Shown here piece by piece: positions 12,480 through 24,701 of a DNA stretch of 64,000 nucleotides. The DNA is taken from assembly GCA_015039465.1 (NCBI GenBank), contig MU130497.1, positions 1,102,036 through 1,166,035 of the forward strand. The letters are read 5' to 3'. The notes under the pieces are model-generated. The model was not told the origin of the DNA, searched no databases, and worked only from the letters and a program-made list of their open reading frames with translations. Position 1 is the first letter of the stretch. Each line of letters starts with the position of its first letter. The stretch is from Phlegmacium glaucopus. Taxonomy: Eukaryota; Basidiomycota; Agaricomycetes; Agaricales; Cortinariaceae. The translations under genes and the position numbers were made by a program.

Positions 12480-12892
12480 TGTTAGGGGACACCCAATTTC
12501 AACCCAAACCTCAACCGCAGAATCATATATTCCACCTTTCCGACGACCTCCAACCTTCCGTCCAACTCCGATTCCGTCACCAGTTTACTCTGGAACCCTG
12601 TAACTCCGTTCCGACTCCAATCCTCCAGTTCGCTCCACCTTTTATTTCTATTTTTCACATCACGCCACTTCTTATTTAATTAATTAATTATTATCGTATC
12701 ATTCCTTTATTTATTTTATATCTCCGTTATGTCCATATTAGTACATAAATACCCCTTAGCCTAGCAGGGATCCCCATCCTTTCCTCTTTGGATCCCCTGC
12801 TAGGTGAGTTACTTGTAGATATCCCTTTGAAATATTATTAACTTTGGATCCCCTGCTAGCTTGACTGAGTCAGCGTCGCAGTTGCCCTAACA
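12480..12892 (+). repeat. Solo LTR of the TGTTAGGG family
   Basis: 413 bp, TGTTAGGG...CCCTAACA, flanked by a perfect 5-bp duplicate CATTC (12475-12479 and 12893-12897). It is closely related to the 5' LTR of the Ty3-like element at 63137-63550, sharing GGGGACACCC at the start and the GGATCCCC..GGGGATCC inverted motif. Short frames inside it (12446-12679) are not genes. Confidence 0.85.
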
Positions 12893-12897
12893 CATTC

Positions 12898-14477
12898 ACT
12901 CATGGGTTTGTGATGGATATTGGCCTCCATCTTGTTATTTACAACCATATTAAACTGGACCACATTCTTCAAGAATAACAAGAATTAGAAGCACATACAA
13001 ACATTGTTGAATTCCAGCCCAGTAAAACTTTAACCTTCATGTGGATACATCTTAGTGCACATCAAATGGGAGTTAACCAGTGCTGAAATCAGCTCAAACT
13101 ATGAAACCAACTTCCAATCAACTCAACTCAGAAATTACCTTGAAATCTACAGTATAAAATTTTTTGAAAACACTTTATTTCCTCTAGATGGAAATGGATA
13201 CATGGACCTCCAACTAGGGGTGATGCACAAGGGGCATGGATGGTTTTCACCAATGTTAAAAAAGACAAGAATTTGATGGATACAGCCTAGAGACTTTATA
13301 TCAGTGATTCTGTTTTGTTTTTTGTGGTATTACATTCAAATTCTTGTCATGAAAACAAAGACCAACAACTGATTCCTGGCAAAATGTTGTTGTCTTTTGT
13401 TTGTATCCACAATGGAAAAGTGTTTAGAAAGCAGACATAAACAAGATCAAATGACTTCTTTCTGGCAATAAGTTGTTGTCATTTGTTTATTTTGAAATTT
13501 TTGAAGTAAATATTCTTACCACAATGATATAGCTTTTTTTGTAAGGCTGTTTTGGAAATCAGATAAATAACATATGAGGATGACATTCAATATTAAGTGT
13601 GCTATTACTCCCTGCACATCAATTATTGATCTACCATGGTGGGCCCATAGATTACTCATTCCTTCACCATTTTGAACAAATAAAATTGTAAAATGTAGAG
13701 AATGTTTAGATGTATATTTCCATGGGTCCAAACCCAGAAAATTTTATAGTTTACCCATGACAATCACCAGTGCATCTCTTGCTTCCACCTGTGCCCTGGG
13801 CTATTTTATTCACAACAGATGGGATTTAGGATTATATTTTCAAAGATAAAATCATCTACTTGTATATGGCTTCCATTCTACAAGTTCAAAATTTTAATTA
13901 CTGGCCCCTAACCATGTTAAAGTACACATTTTGAGGGTCTATCTTGACATAGGGGGCACTAATGAGAATTTTGGACTTGTAGATCAATTGGAATTTAAAT
14001 GTTAAGAAAAATCCTCCTGCAAATCATGCTCATAGGTGTTGTGGTTGAAGAGATAATGTCCAATCTCTTTGGAGCCCCATATTTAGCAGGCAATTAACTT
14101 ATTAAGATTCATTTCGCATTTTTGGGTTAAATATAATGTTTTCCTGCAAGGAATATTTTAGGCATGTATAATTACTTCTTATTATTGTTAAATACAACAT
14201 AATTTTTTTGGTATCTCAGAGGTGTGGAGATCACAAATGCAAGAAATTGGCTGTGTCACACCGTGACACCACATGTGACTGAGTGTCACACATTCTGAGT
14301 TCTCAGTATTGAGAACTCATACTGAGGATGTGTCAATGCACTAAGACTTAGAGAGAGGGGTATCACCAGAAACCAAGTGTAATATCAAGGTGTCATTTGT
14401 AAACAACACCTGCTACCCTATATACAATACAGATGGACCCAGGTAACTACCCTGGGTCCAGGCAACAACAACTAATA
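12898..14477. other. AT-rich, CpG-poor sequence without a supported gene
   Basis: Contains two further copies of the TGTTGTTGTC..TTTGTTT segment (about 13385-13420 and 13465-13495). Frames of 71-73 codons at 13055-13276 and 13516-13731 show no domain. CG dinucleotides are very scarce. Confidence 0.45.
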
Positions 14478-14485
14478 CAATAGAA

Positions 14486-15281
14486 TAGGGATGCCGAAGT
14501 TCAGTCCTGAACCAGTCCAGAGAACCAGAACCAACCGAACCGAACCAAGTATTGGTTTGGTTCTGGTTCTGGTTCGGCCTCAGCCATCTGGTTCTGGTTC
14601 TGGTTCTTGATTGGCCAGAAATCTGAGAACCAGTTCTGAACTGGTTCGAACCATTCTGAACCACTATATCCCAAGGCAAACATTTAAGTAATATATTTAC
14701 TTATTTGCATTATTTTACAGGTTAAATGGCACAATGTACCTGTACCTGTAATGAAAATATTTATTCAAGTCACCAACACAATATATTTCCAATCAGAAGT
14801 GCATCATTTTTTGGTCTGGCATAGTACATAATCAATAATATGTCTCATTTACTTTATAACTTCAGGTTTTATTAATATTAATATACTCCTATTGCAAGAA
14901 TCCAATTCAAGGTTGTCACTAGTTGGCAGTATTTTTTTCTTTTCATGTTTACTTTTAGTGATGTCATAGTTATAACACCAATACTACAAACTTCTGGCCT
15001 CAAATTTCAAGATATATTTATTTCTAAGAAATAAGATGTAATTTTAGAAAATCAAATTTAAAATGAGAATTTCTTGTCTAATTGGTGATATCCTAACAAA
15101 AATCTATTTTTAACTGGTTCTTATGGTTCAAACTGGTTCTGAACCAGAACCGAACCAAGAGAACCGGTTCTGTTGGTTCGGTTCTGGTTCTGGTCCTGGT
15201 TCTGGTTTTCCTAAGTGGTTCTGGTTCTGGTTCTGAGAAAATGGGTCCTGAACTGAACTGAACTGAACTTCAGCATCCCTA
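14486..15281. mobile_element. Non-autonomous hAT element (MITE), GGTTCTGG-rich
   Basis: 796 bp flanked by a perfect 8-bp duplicate CAATAGAA (14478-14485 and 15282-15289). TIRs begin TAGGGATGCCGAAGTTCAG on the left and TAGGGATGCTGAAGTTCAG on the right (reverse complement). The subterminal zones are arrays of GGTTCTGGTTCTGG on one side and AGAACCAGAACC on the other. The two frames at 14413-14683 are repeat artefacts. Confidence 0.88.
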
Positions 15282-15289
15282 CAATAGAA

Positions 15290-17603
15290 ATAGATCAAAC
15301 ATTTGTAAGAACATTTGATAACTATCTACCCAGGTACGCACATATAACTACTAAGCCACGTTCGTTGTAACTACTAATAACTGTTTGTATGACTAAAGGG
15401 AAGGGTGGGATGGAGTATGTAAGCATATGTACTATGCTATGTAGTATCCTCTAACAAACCCCATATTATCATTGTCTTTGTAGTATAGTAAATTATTGTT
15501 GTTGTTATAGTATAGTAAAAAAAGTGTTTGAACATGGACCACAATTCCAATTGCATGGCAGCCAAAGCCCCTCACATAAGAGCCAGGCACAACACTTGTC
15601 TTGCATGAACAAGTATTGCTTGCCAGCAAACTAGAATCTGGCTGTGAAATGAAAGAAAGTTACAGTTGAAATCAATTTAGCTATGCACCCAAGCCCCTTG
15701 CAAGAGGGCCAGGCACAACATCTGCTTGCATGAACAGGAGTTGCTTGCCAGCAAACTAAGATCCAGCCATTGAAAGAAGGTGGTGGTTTGTAATCAGAAA
15801 TGTTAGGATGTATTAAAATGGTTAGCACCATGTGTCAAAACTAACTCAAAATGGAAGATGTTGTGATGACAACATTCCCACCCTGTGAAAATTACCATAA
15901 AAGTGCCCTTGAAACTGTCAAAAAGGAAGTCCCCTATAAGAATGAGACTTACTAATGTAAGACTTGTAAATAGTATATCTAGATTGAGGTATGTAACTTG
16001 TCATCAGGCTGACCAGCTATGATCTAGGACTGGAACCCCTGCCAAATTTCAAGCACAGGCTGCACAGTATTCAGATTTCCATGCCAAAAAAAGGGTAAAT
16101 AGATATATTTTGAGCTACTATATAACCACAGGTACTAAACCAGGCAGCCAACACCATAAAGGACACGAGGGACCTTGAGGTGCCTAGCCAACACTTGCAA
16201 GGGCTGCATATTTATTTGCATGCCAGATTTGATGACAAATTTGGAATGATAGTATGCTTCAACCTAGAATCATATGAGATATTGGATTAATATAAAGTAG
16301 AATTATACATACACTTTGGGTAATCTTTCTTAAGCAGTCTTGTGTTGCAATATTTCGCAGCTAGAGCAATGAAATAGTGAGTCTCAACTTTTGGTAAAAG
16401 TTGAGACTTGCTACAGTAAAACTCGTGACTAATGAATGTGACCGTAAATGTGACACAAAATAAAAGAAACGATAAGATGTAAGATATAAGATAATAAGAG
16501 ATTAAAAGAATGAATCAACGAGTCGAAACTCGTATACCTCAACATCTTGCAACTTGATCTTTGCAGAAGTCAACTACCTTGGTGGTAAGATAGTCATTTG
16601 TTCATCAGCAATCATTTGTTGTTCATCACCATTTATTACTTATCACCATTTGTTACCATTTATTCATTGTTTATTACTATTTGTTCATCATTTTTTATTC
16701 ATTGTTCATTTGTTGCTGTTTGTTCATCACATGGTTGTTTGTCTGTTGAAGTTTACATTAGGATTTGAATTAATTTAAAAAAATACCCCATCATTGTCAT
16801 CCCTGTTGTTGTAGAACGCAAAAGTCATTGAAAATTAGCAATAAACTAAAAACATACCTGGGGCTTCTTTGTGAGATTTGGTAGAGGTGTCTGCATCAGG
16901 AAAAAGGGTTTTAGTCTCAAGCGACCTCAGGTAATGTGTTAGTGTCACATAATTACTCAGGATGCTTCAGGACACCTCAGGGCATCCTAGGACAGCTCAG
17001 GCAAGGGGGCACTGGGAATCAAACCCAGAACCTGGGGTTGGGGGAGGGGGGTGGGCTGCCAGAGGCTTAGAAAAAAATTGTTTTTGGGGGTCAAACTTTG
17101 AAAATTTGCATATAAGTACTTGCTCATGGTGTAGCACACAATAATACAGTCCCTGGACAGATCTATGGATTAGTTGTTCCCCATTTAGGTCAGCTGGGCC
17201 AAGTTTTTTGACTACTGATGGTCCAGTGAAAGGCAAGTTAAGACTTCAAAATAACTTAGACCATGTACTGCTCACATATTTACTGTTTACTACATCCTCA
17301 AAGATGGTTAATTCTAGTTATCTAAAGTGTTGCGACTTAGGCGGCTCAAGTTCTAGGTCAGAAGTGAGCGGAGCACGAAAATGTGGGAAAAACATACCAT
17401 ATTTGGATGAAAACATACCCGATATGGGTTGGGGAGGGGTTGGGGAGGCCTTAGAGAAAAAAATTGACCCCGTGTAGTTTTTTGAATCTTGGTGCCCCCT
17501 TGAGCTCAGGTGACTGTAGGTAAAATGTTAGTATCACATTATTACCCAGGACACCTCAGAACATACTAAGAATCTACAATATATTTATCTTCATTGCATA
17601 CAA
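15290..17603. other. AT-rich decayed block with several small repeats, no gene
   Basis: Holds a two-copy direct repeat (15565-15640 and 15688-15770, both with GCCAGGCACAACA and TTGCTTGCCAGCAAACTA), a fragment at 15898-15972 resembling 19504-19580, a hairpin at 16378-16411, a TTTGTTCATCA-type low-complexity run (16590-16730), and two related G-rich/CTCAGG-rich stretches (16880-17100 and 17400-17560). No frame has a recognisable domain. Confidence 0.45.
16378..16411. repeat. Short perfect hairpin
   Basis: AGTCTCAACTTTT and AAAAGTTGAGACT form a 13-bp stem with a 3-base loop. It is followed by CTACAGTAAAACTCGTGACT, which resembles the end of fungal MITEs. It might belong to a MITE or Helitron-like terminus; the sequence alone does not decide. 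Confidence 0.4.
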
Positions 17604-17710
17604 CAATAAACTTGTGGGTGGGGGCCATCGCTCTGCGTGGCATATACAAGTCCCTTCAAATGAAATTATACTGGTATTTTTATAGCATCTTCGTGAGCAT
17701 TGAGTTTGTT
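17604..17710 (-). repeat. Right arm of the long-range inverted repeat
   Basis: Reverse complement of 9227-9328, with CG retained at sites where the left arm has TG. It marks the right edge of the AT-rich block: GC content and CpG frequency rise immediately to its right, where the gene island begins. Confidence 0.6.
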
Positions 17711-17978
17711 AAAGAGGCCAGGGATTGACAGTGAGTATGGCGCGGCAAACAAGGCCATCACCATCAACACGTGCAATCACAGAAGTTACCAGCAAGTCTT
17801 GCGTTACCTTTGAAAGCCGCATCCGCTTATAAGAACGAGCCCCTAAAGGGGACTCGTGATTTCCCATCAGGGAAACAATTCATTCTTAAATTATTTATTA
17901 CCCAACACAAATGATTGCAAAATTTAAACAATGATCAAAAGATTAGCTGTCAATACTCCTGTCCAGCAGTGTGTAATG

Positions 17979-19464
17979 TTAATCCTGTTGCTGTGCAGGC
18001 TTTTCGGGAGGTGAAGGGTTGAGAGAGGTGTTTGCGAAGAGATAGAAATTCTTCAATTCCAACAACGACCGAATGGCAACGCTCAACCAGATGAGCAATG
18101 TGCACACCGCATAAAAGGATCCAAAAACTCGGAACGCCTTTGAATCAAATATAATGCCGAGTTGAATTGAAAGGTTTGCATAGACGCCCTAAAAGATTGT
18201 AGGATTTTAGCGAAAGTGATAATAAGGCGATGAAAGAGAAGGGTAGCGACGTTAGGAAAGACCAATCCCCAAAAAGACAGCCTGAACGCGATTCTGGATT
18301 GCCTCAGTCCAGAATACACGCCAAGCAGAGCATACAGAATCCACATTGTTGCAAGCGACCATAGAAGGAAAGATGCACATATACACATCACCTCAACAAT
18401 CGCCCCTGTTGAAGTGGCATTCAAAAAATCATCACTCTGGGACGGAAATGGTAAAAGCTTCTTGGAATTCTCCCCAATAAGAAGTATCGCGTAGCCTGAC
18501 TGGCCTGTCGGCCCGAGTGGAAGAAAAACAGAGAGAATGGTGGTTCCGCGTGGAAGACCATGAATAATGAGCCGCAAGAGATATACGGTAAGGATCATCA
18601 ATGCGAGAGCAAGGCCGACTGTGACCATAAAAACTGAGACCGCGAGGGTCTGAAGGGCATGTAGTTGAGAGTGAACTTGTAGAGCTCTGCATAAAATACC
18701 GCCGGATGATGAGCCGACTATTAATGTGACAACGGGGAGTAACCACATTGTGGTCATGGCATCTAACGAGTGTTCCTGCCGTGTAATCCTAGTCCACAAG
18801 TGGGATAAGCATTCACACAAGGAGAAATACACAACTAGCAGAAACGGACATAGCGTGAACACCAACCCAACAACAAGCGAAGGAGGCAAAGACATCTAAC
18901 CACCATATGGCCCAAATAAAATAGAGGAACGATTTTCCTCCATAATTCAATCTCCTGTTTATGACGTCGACAGCAATACTGATTATTGTGGTGGCACCCA
19001 TGGGAAAGCATCCTGCATATAGGCTGTCCACTGGGTTCCGTAACATTGATGACCATCTGTCCGGATAGCAGATATACTTGAGACCCAGAATAATGAAAAA
19101 AGAGCAGAAAAGGAACAGGTTGAGAAAAAACATGATCAAGCTGATTACAATCATGGGTTGCGCTCCTGTGCCGAAGGGAAATGCGAAAAAAAGATTGCTA
19201 ATTGCGCCTGTCCCTGTAAAAATACATGTGAGGTCTAAGTAGTATGAAATAAATGAAGAATATACCCATTGTAATTGCGAACAGGGCAGGCGAAGCCTCT
19301 CTAATAATGAGACCAATCAATAAATAAGTTTTAACAAGCGTACGGAGAGCATCTACCGCGTGAAATACCGACAAATGTCCCAGAATGCTGTATAACGCTG
19401 TTGCCAACTGGGGTGCCTCAATGCCATTGCTGACAAGTCGCTGAGAACCAGATGTTTTTGTCAT
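17979..19464 (-). CDS. Sulfite efflux pump SSU1-like TDT-family transporter (copy 1)
   Basis: A polytopic plasma-membrane protein of the tellurite-resistance/dicarboxylate transporter (TDT, SLAC1/Mae1/Ssu1) family; Ssu1 members export sulfite. I read four exons: 19464-19266, 19213-18850, 18788-18251 and 18188-17979, with introns of 52, 61 and 62 bp. Family marks are FPFGTGAQP in exon 2, HSLDAMTTMWLLPVV..SSGG at the start of exon 3, LPLGPTGQSGYAILLIG, and a run of about ten hydrophobic segments. The apparent frame shift near 18850 disappears once the 61-bp intron is taken out, so this copy looks intact. It starts at ATG 19464. An inverted, almost identical copy lies at 36288-37782 and a partial one at 28017-28465. 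Substrate is inferred from family, not shown. Confidence 0.8.
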
Positions 19465-19503
19465 CTATTACCCTAGTCTGTTTTCACGTAGCATGCTCAA
19501 TAC

Positions 19504-19580
19504 CATAAAAGCACCCTCGAAACCGTCAAAGAAGAGGTCCCCTACAAGAACGAGACTTACTAACGTAAGCCTCGTAACCT
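19504..19580 (+). other. Short conserved coding-like fragment
   Basis: Codons for KSTLETVKEEVPYKNETY followed by TAA. A second copy at 15898-15972 encodes almost the same peptide with the same stop. Most differences are CG here against TG there. It is probably the 3' end of a duplicated gene or element gene; no upstream exon was found. Confidence 0.4.
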
Positions 19581-19832
19581 GTACTGGTGACCAAGGCCGA
19601 AATTTCGGGAATCTCTAACCGGAAATAATCGAAAAATGGGGGTTTTTCAATTTTATCCAAGTTCAAGCAGGGCATTTTCTTCAGTTCCGGAAAACTATTG
19701 CAGTGAAATGAGGAGGAAACTTTTTCAGGACCGCCCCTTGGTTGCCCCTTGGGCCTTGTTGTCCTCCGATGATTTGCCATTCTTTGTATTTTCAATTATA
19801 ATATATGTATGATTGAAGACTCCAATCTACAC

Positions 19833-22060
19833 TCAAGTCGATCGGGTGAGGGCGGAGCGCGCACGATCGACTCGCCGAATATTCTTTGCCATAATGGTGT
19901 CATCAACAGCATCCGCATCTGTTCTCGGTAAAGACTCCACAGATTGGACTGCCCCAATTGCATAAGCTAGTGCTCGGCGATACTGATGAAGCCCAAGCGC
20001 CATCTCAGCCGCATTCCCAAGGCAGAGTACTAGCTCCCTACGAATACCGGTAACACTGGCGGCATATTTCCCTGCTGTCGCCTCATCAAATGCAATCAAA
20101 GCCGCAGCTAGTTCAGCTGCGGTAACATAAGCAAGACACGCGTAGTCCATTTCGTTATCCTTGCGAATACGTTTATGACCTTGTTCTCGACGTGCCGTCA
20201 CACGTTTAGCGGCGAGGGTGAGGAATCGACGGATCGCATCTGGGGAAGTAATTTGTTTGGAGTCAGAGCGTCCAACGGGCAATTTGGTCATTTTATAGAT
20301 CATTTGTAGAGTGTCTCTTTCGGCAAGGACAGTAAGGAGGCGAGCAAGAGCAGTTGGACCAATAACAGTTTCATCAGCAATTTGGAGGGAAGGTTCCACT
20401 TTGACCTGTGTGAAGACTGTATACAAAGGAGAGCGGAAGAGCTCAAAGCTACGCTCGATGTATTTGTATTGGTCAGTCTCCGACACAATTTGGCGCATGG
20501 TCTTGGTAGGCTGTGATGCATCATTTCCGATCCGAAGTAAAGATATGAGGTCGTTATCTGAGATGTTGCACTCGTTAACAGCATGCGTAAGCGTGGCAAC
20601 AAGTCTTTGCATTGAGATACGACATGACGCTGTAGTTTAGTTTCAGATTTACGGCATACTCGATATAAAGGAAAAGGGGGGTGGGACAGACCGCGATACT
20701 CGAAAATGGCCAAGAAGGATTCCTCGTCAATCTGGGTTTGTGCGAAATATCGCGACGTAACTTGTTTGAGCATGCTATAAATAAAATCCTCATGGTCAGA
20801 TTATTACAGTCGGCGGTTGACCAAAAATTGATACATACAGTTTAAGGTCCTGCCATTTTTCGTTGTCGATCATCTTCCAGACATTGAGTGGCAAGTCTAC
20901 CCAATTGGGGAGCGAGGTAAGAATCTTCAAAGACTCAACCAAAGCATTCCAGTCATTATCCGCCATTGTCTGAATACTATCCTCTGCTTTAACGACGACG
21001 CCAGGAATGGTATGGGGCGAGACACGGAAGAGCATAGATATTGATTCAGAGGCGATTGAATCAACTTGGGATTCTGGATACCACGGAGGACGAACGAATG
21101 CAGCACATTTAAACAGTAAGGTGATCATTTCAGGATTATTTTTCAGAATTTCATAGCAGAACTGTTGGCTTGGGGGAGGGGATCGACAAAGGAGACCATG
21201 TATGACCCAAGCAGCACTTTCTTGTGCCATAGCATAGTATCGCGGAGCATATTTGGCTGCCTTTTCTTTAGGCGTCTATACAAAGTCACTTCAAAAAAAA
21301 GGACACTATAATAAGATAACGGAAAGGACTTTACTCCATGTCTCCCAAAGCACATGCAACTCTGCCAGGTCAAGTCGTCATCCCCGAACTGTTCCACGAA
21401 GAAGTCGGGCCCTTCCAAAATAAACTCGCACATTTTCGTCATGACCTCCGAAGCCTGCTCGCTTGATAAATATTCACCGAGAAAGCTTTCTGAAGCTAGG
21501 CATCGAAGGAGATTGACGCCTAAATGACGATGTATCCCTAGTGGATGGCTCATAGCTTTCTATATATAAAAATAATCACTTTGGTGTAGCGACCGAAACA
21601 TATTTCCTATGAAACTTACTTCGAGGCTAATTTCTAAGGCATTGTGAGCAAGCAACTCTTGCAACAGTGCGCGTCTCTCTTCAACATTTCCAGTTCTCAT
21701 CAAATGCCACATAGACTCCAGAGCATTATAAGAGGCTAAAGCAGGACCGACATCTGTCCGCTTGTCTTGTGTCACCTTGAGCATAGTTTTCACTATTCCT
21801 GATTCAAAGGCGGCTTCCCCAAACGAGTCGAAACCCATCTGGCCGTCTGGGCGCTCATCATTGGCGAATCTATCTTTGATGGCCACCTGTAGGAGATGTC
21901 AATTACAATTTCTCACATACAAAGAGAGAAACACTTCGCTTACAGCATAGTTGTGAAGTGCCATTTCGTCAAGATCGGGATCAACGAGTTGTTCGAATAC
22001 TTGTGGAAGGACATGGCGCAGCCTTTCGGGGTAGACACTCAAATTTTAGTTTACGTGTAA
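19833..22060 (-). CDS. Unknown basidiomycete helical-repeat-like protein (5' end unresolved)
   Basis: Exons join in frame by GT..AG introns: one ending in MALHNYA (about 22050-21960), VAIKDRFAND... (21886-21620), KAMSHPLGIHRHLG... (21559-21340), TPKEKAAKYAPRYYA... (about 21275-20840), MLKQVTSRYF... (20773-20695) and a long last exon with NECNISDNDLISLLRIG to the stop at 19833. Together that is about 600 residues, largely helical and Leu-rich, suggesting an armadillo/TPR-like fold. The C-terminal part, with many Ala-rich helices (AELAAALIAFDEATAG, NAAEMALGLHQYRRALAYA), looks TPR-like. I do not recognise the family. The first exon is uncertain: a stop (TAA near 22047) precedes the YPERLRHVLPQVFEQ segment, so an upstream exon must exist, perhaps within 22080-22290. 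Confidence 0.6.
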
Positions 22061-22295
22061 GCATCCTCGATTTGCTTGTAAGTCCTTGCATAGGCATAGC
22101 TAATTTAGCGGGAGTATATACAGTACGCAGCGTGGCGTAGTAAGATAAAAGAGTTATAAATACAGTAGCCATGACACAGACGATGTTGAATGTCGGTTTG
22201 TCTACATAGCATATCCAATTAAAAGTGATCGTTGAATCTTCTTTTGAAACCCTGAAAGGACCCTCCACTTCATCTGAATCGAGTAAATCTGTTGT

Positions 22296-24202
22296 TTACT
22301 CGTAATGCAGGCCAGTAGGCTTTTGTAGAGTCGATACATCAACACCAGGGAGAGGCCACTTGCTAGCGAATGCGATAACTTCTGAGCGTAGTTGCCTCAC
22401 TTGGGCGTAGCCTACCTTGCCTTCTTCAGGCACAGTGGCGACACGGACAAAGTCCTTTAGAAGCTTGGAACCAGCTTCTTTTTGGAGGAGGAGAGAGAGT
22501 TGTACAGCACGGTGGAGGAAATCAGCGACGATTTTGATATCAGCCTCTTGCATGTTGCGCGAAGTGATAGCAGATGTGCCGAGACGGATACCACCGGGTA
22601 CTTGGGCGGAAGCATCACCGGAAACAGCATTTTCTGAAGAGAGTGAGAGTAAGAATTGGAAACGGAATTGTAAGAATGAACACAACACATACTGTTGATG
22701 GTGATACCCATAAGATCACAAACCTTCTCAACCTTGCTACCAGTCAAGCCGATGGGTCGTAGATCCCAAAGAACTAGGTGGTTGTCGCTGCCACCCGTTT
22801 GCAGTCTGTAGCCGTGGCCAACCAGAGATTCAGCAAGAGCACGGGCATTAGCAATGACTTGTTTGGCATATGCTTTAAATTCTGGTTTGGAGACCTGGAG
22901 AAGGGCAGTGGCGATGGCAGCGATGGTCTAAAGGTTACATTGGTGAATTACTTTTCTATATATGATAGCAGTAGACAAACATTGTTGTGGGGACCACCTT
23001 GGCAAGCAGGGAAGACAGCATCGTTAACGCGCTTCTCAAGATCAGGTGCAGTTTCAAGGTCTTTCCTGAAGAAGATGAGACCAGCACGGGGACCACGAAG
23101 AGTCTTATGACTGTCAAAATTGCGTTAAATGCGCCGATACTCCACATATCAGAAGACAAAGAAAACATACGTAGTGGTAGTAACGACGTCGCAGTATTCG
23201 AAAGGGTTGTTGAGCTCCTGAGCAGCGATAAGACCACTGGTATGGGCAATATCTGCCATGAGCCAGGCGCCTTCCTTCGTTGTGATTTTCTTCAACTCAG
23301 CATAATCCCAATCACGGGGGTAGGCCGAGGCACCACAGATGATAAGACGAGGTTTAAAGATTTTTGCTTGAGCAGAAAGTCCGGCATAGTCAATAAGGTT
23401 GGTTTCAGGAGTGATGGCATAAGGAAGAGACTGGAAGTAAATTGAAGATGCAGTCATTTTCTTCTTGGCAGTCTGTGAGAAGGAATTATATGGAACAATA
23501 AGCTATAAGAGGCGAGAGAAAGTAGTTTGGCGACTGACATAGTATCCATGGGTAAGATGGCCACCATCTGGAAGTCCGAGACCCATGAGACGGTCGTTGG
23601 GTTGAATCAAAGCGGTAAGAGCTGCAAAGCTTAAGAGCAATGAGTCGGAGAGCAAAATTAAGCAATACTGGAACGTACTTGGCTGTCTATAAAACGCAAA
23701 TAGATTCTGTTAGAATATCAACGGAAAAGATACACGAAAGATAACTCACGCTGCCAGAGTAAGGCTGGACGTTGACACCCCACTTAGCAGGGTCGAGGTT
23801 GAAGGCCTTGAGTGCACGATTACGGCATAGGACTTCAAGTTCGTCGATGTACTCGTTACCACCGTAATAACGAGCATTAGGGAGACCCTCTGAGTACTTG
23901 TTGGTCAAGATAGAGCCATTAGCCTCCATGGTGGCCTGACTGGTCAAGTTCTACGGGGTTTGTGGGTTAAGAGGTGACAACGAAAATCCGAGAAACCATT
24001 TTTTCAACCTCTGATGCAATAAGCTCCAAACCGGTGAACTGCCTCCATGTTTCCTTGTCGATGATGTTCTTGACTTCGGGATCAATTTCTGCCAGAGGCT
24101 GGTACAAAACCTTGTTCTATTGTTGGAGTTTGTGAGAAATCTGGTAGGCAGTAGGATGATATTCTAAACACATACGAAATCTGGGGTACTAGCAGTTGTC
24201 AT
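22296..24202 (-). CDS. SHM: Serine hydroxymethyltransferase
   Basis: PLP-dependent enzyme interconverting serine and glycine and charging tetrahydrofolate with one-carbon units. Starts at ATG 24202 (MTTASTPDF) and reads through about seven exons to TAA at 22296. Marks in order: [16 protein letters not shown] near the N-terminus, [32 protein letters not shown], the [11 protein letters not shown] segment, the PLP-lysine motif [20 protein letters not shown] (a 60-odd bp intron falls between the last Thr and His), [12 protein letters not shown], then [15 protein letters not shown] and the end GLHYE. There is no mitochondrial presequence, so this is likely the cytosolic form. Divergent promoter shared with the CBM19-like gene. 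Confidence 0.93.
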
Positions 24203-24701
24203 TTTCCTATATGGTAGACGGAGGGAGATAGAGATGGGCGCCTTGATGAGAGGTTTTGATAGTAATCGCAACATCGTATCCTTTCAAAAACCCAATTTTT
24301 TTGGGGTTTTTTTCGGCTAAAGCCGAAATTATATCGGGTGATCGCCGATTCCCGCAATCTGATCCGCAAAATGGCGACCATAAACGATAACCAGTTGATA
24401 CACTGAGGTGCTACTCTTGGTGAGAGGTACCAAAGCATCCCTTTGCTTGTTCTTGTCGACTCTGAGTAACCTAGGACTCGGATGCTGATGTATGTACATT
24501 GTCGGAGTTTTAAAAATAAACAATGATGTCCATTGTCCTCCAAACCCTTGATAAGCCATGAACGACTCACCTCTTCAACCACATTCTGGTCTAACCTTTC
24601 TTCACCTCTTTTTCTTTTTCTTTCCTTTTTAGATAACAGGCCGGGAGCCTCGACGATTTATCCACAATCTAACTCTCCTTTTTTCCAATCTTTTCCTAAA
24701 G
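24203..24701. promoter_or_regulatory. Divergent promoter between SHMT and the CBM19-like gene
   Basis: About 500 bp separates the two divergent start codons. It holds a short inverted repeat TTCGGCTAAAGCCGAA at 24312-24327, next to a T-rich tract, and a CT-rich run (24600-24640) upstream of the + strand gene, typical of fungal core promoters. No specific factor site is claimed. The frame at 24199-24582 on the minus strand is not supported as a gene. Confidence 0.4.

Noticed and set aside
14640..14660. GGTTCGAACC considered as a tRNA B box
   Set aside because: Part of the MITE repeat array with no matching A box or cloverleaf; no tRNA gene was found in the window.
14413..14683. Two frames with repeating Arg/Thr/Asn-Gln
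   Set aside because: They arise from the GGTTCTGG array of the hAT MITE.
15565..15770. Direct repeat considered as a CRISPR-like array
   Set aside because: Only two long imperfect units in a eukaryotic genome; not an array.
18835..19056. Frame shift in the SSU1-like transporter near 18850 (and 36893)
   Set aside because: A 61-bp GT..AG intron removes the shift in both copies and yields the family sequence, so copy 1 is not a pseudogene for this reason.
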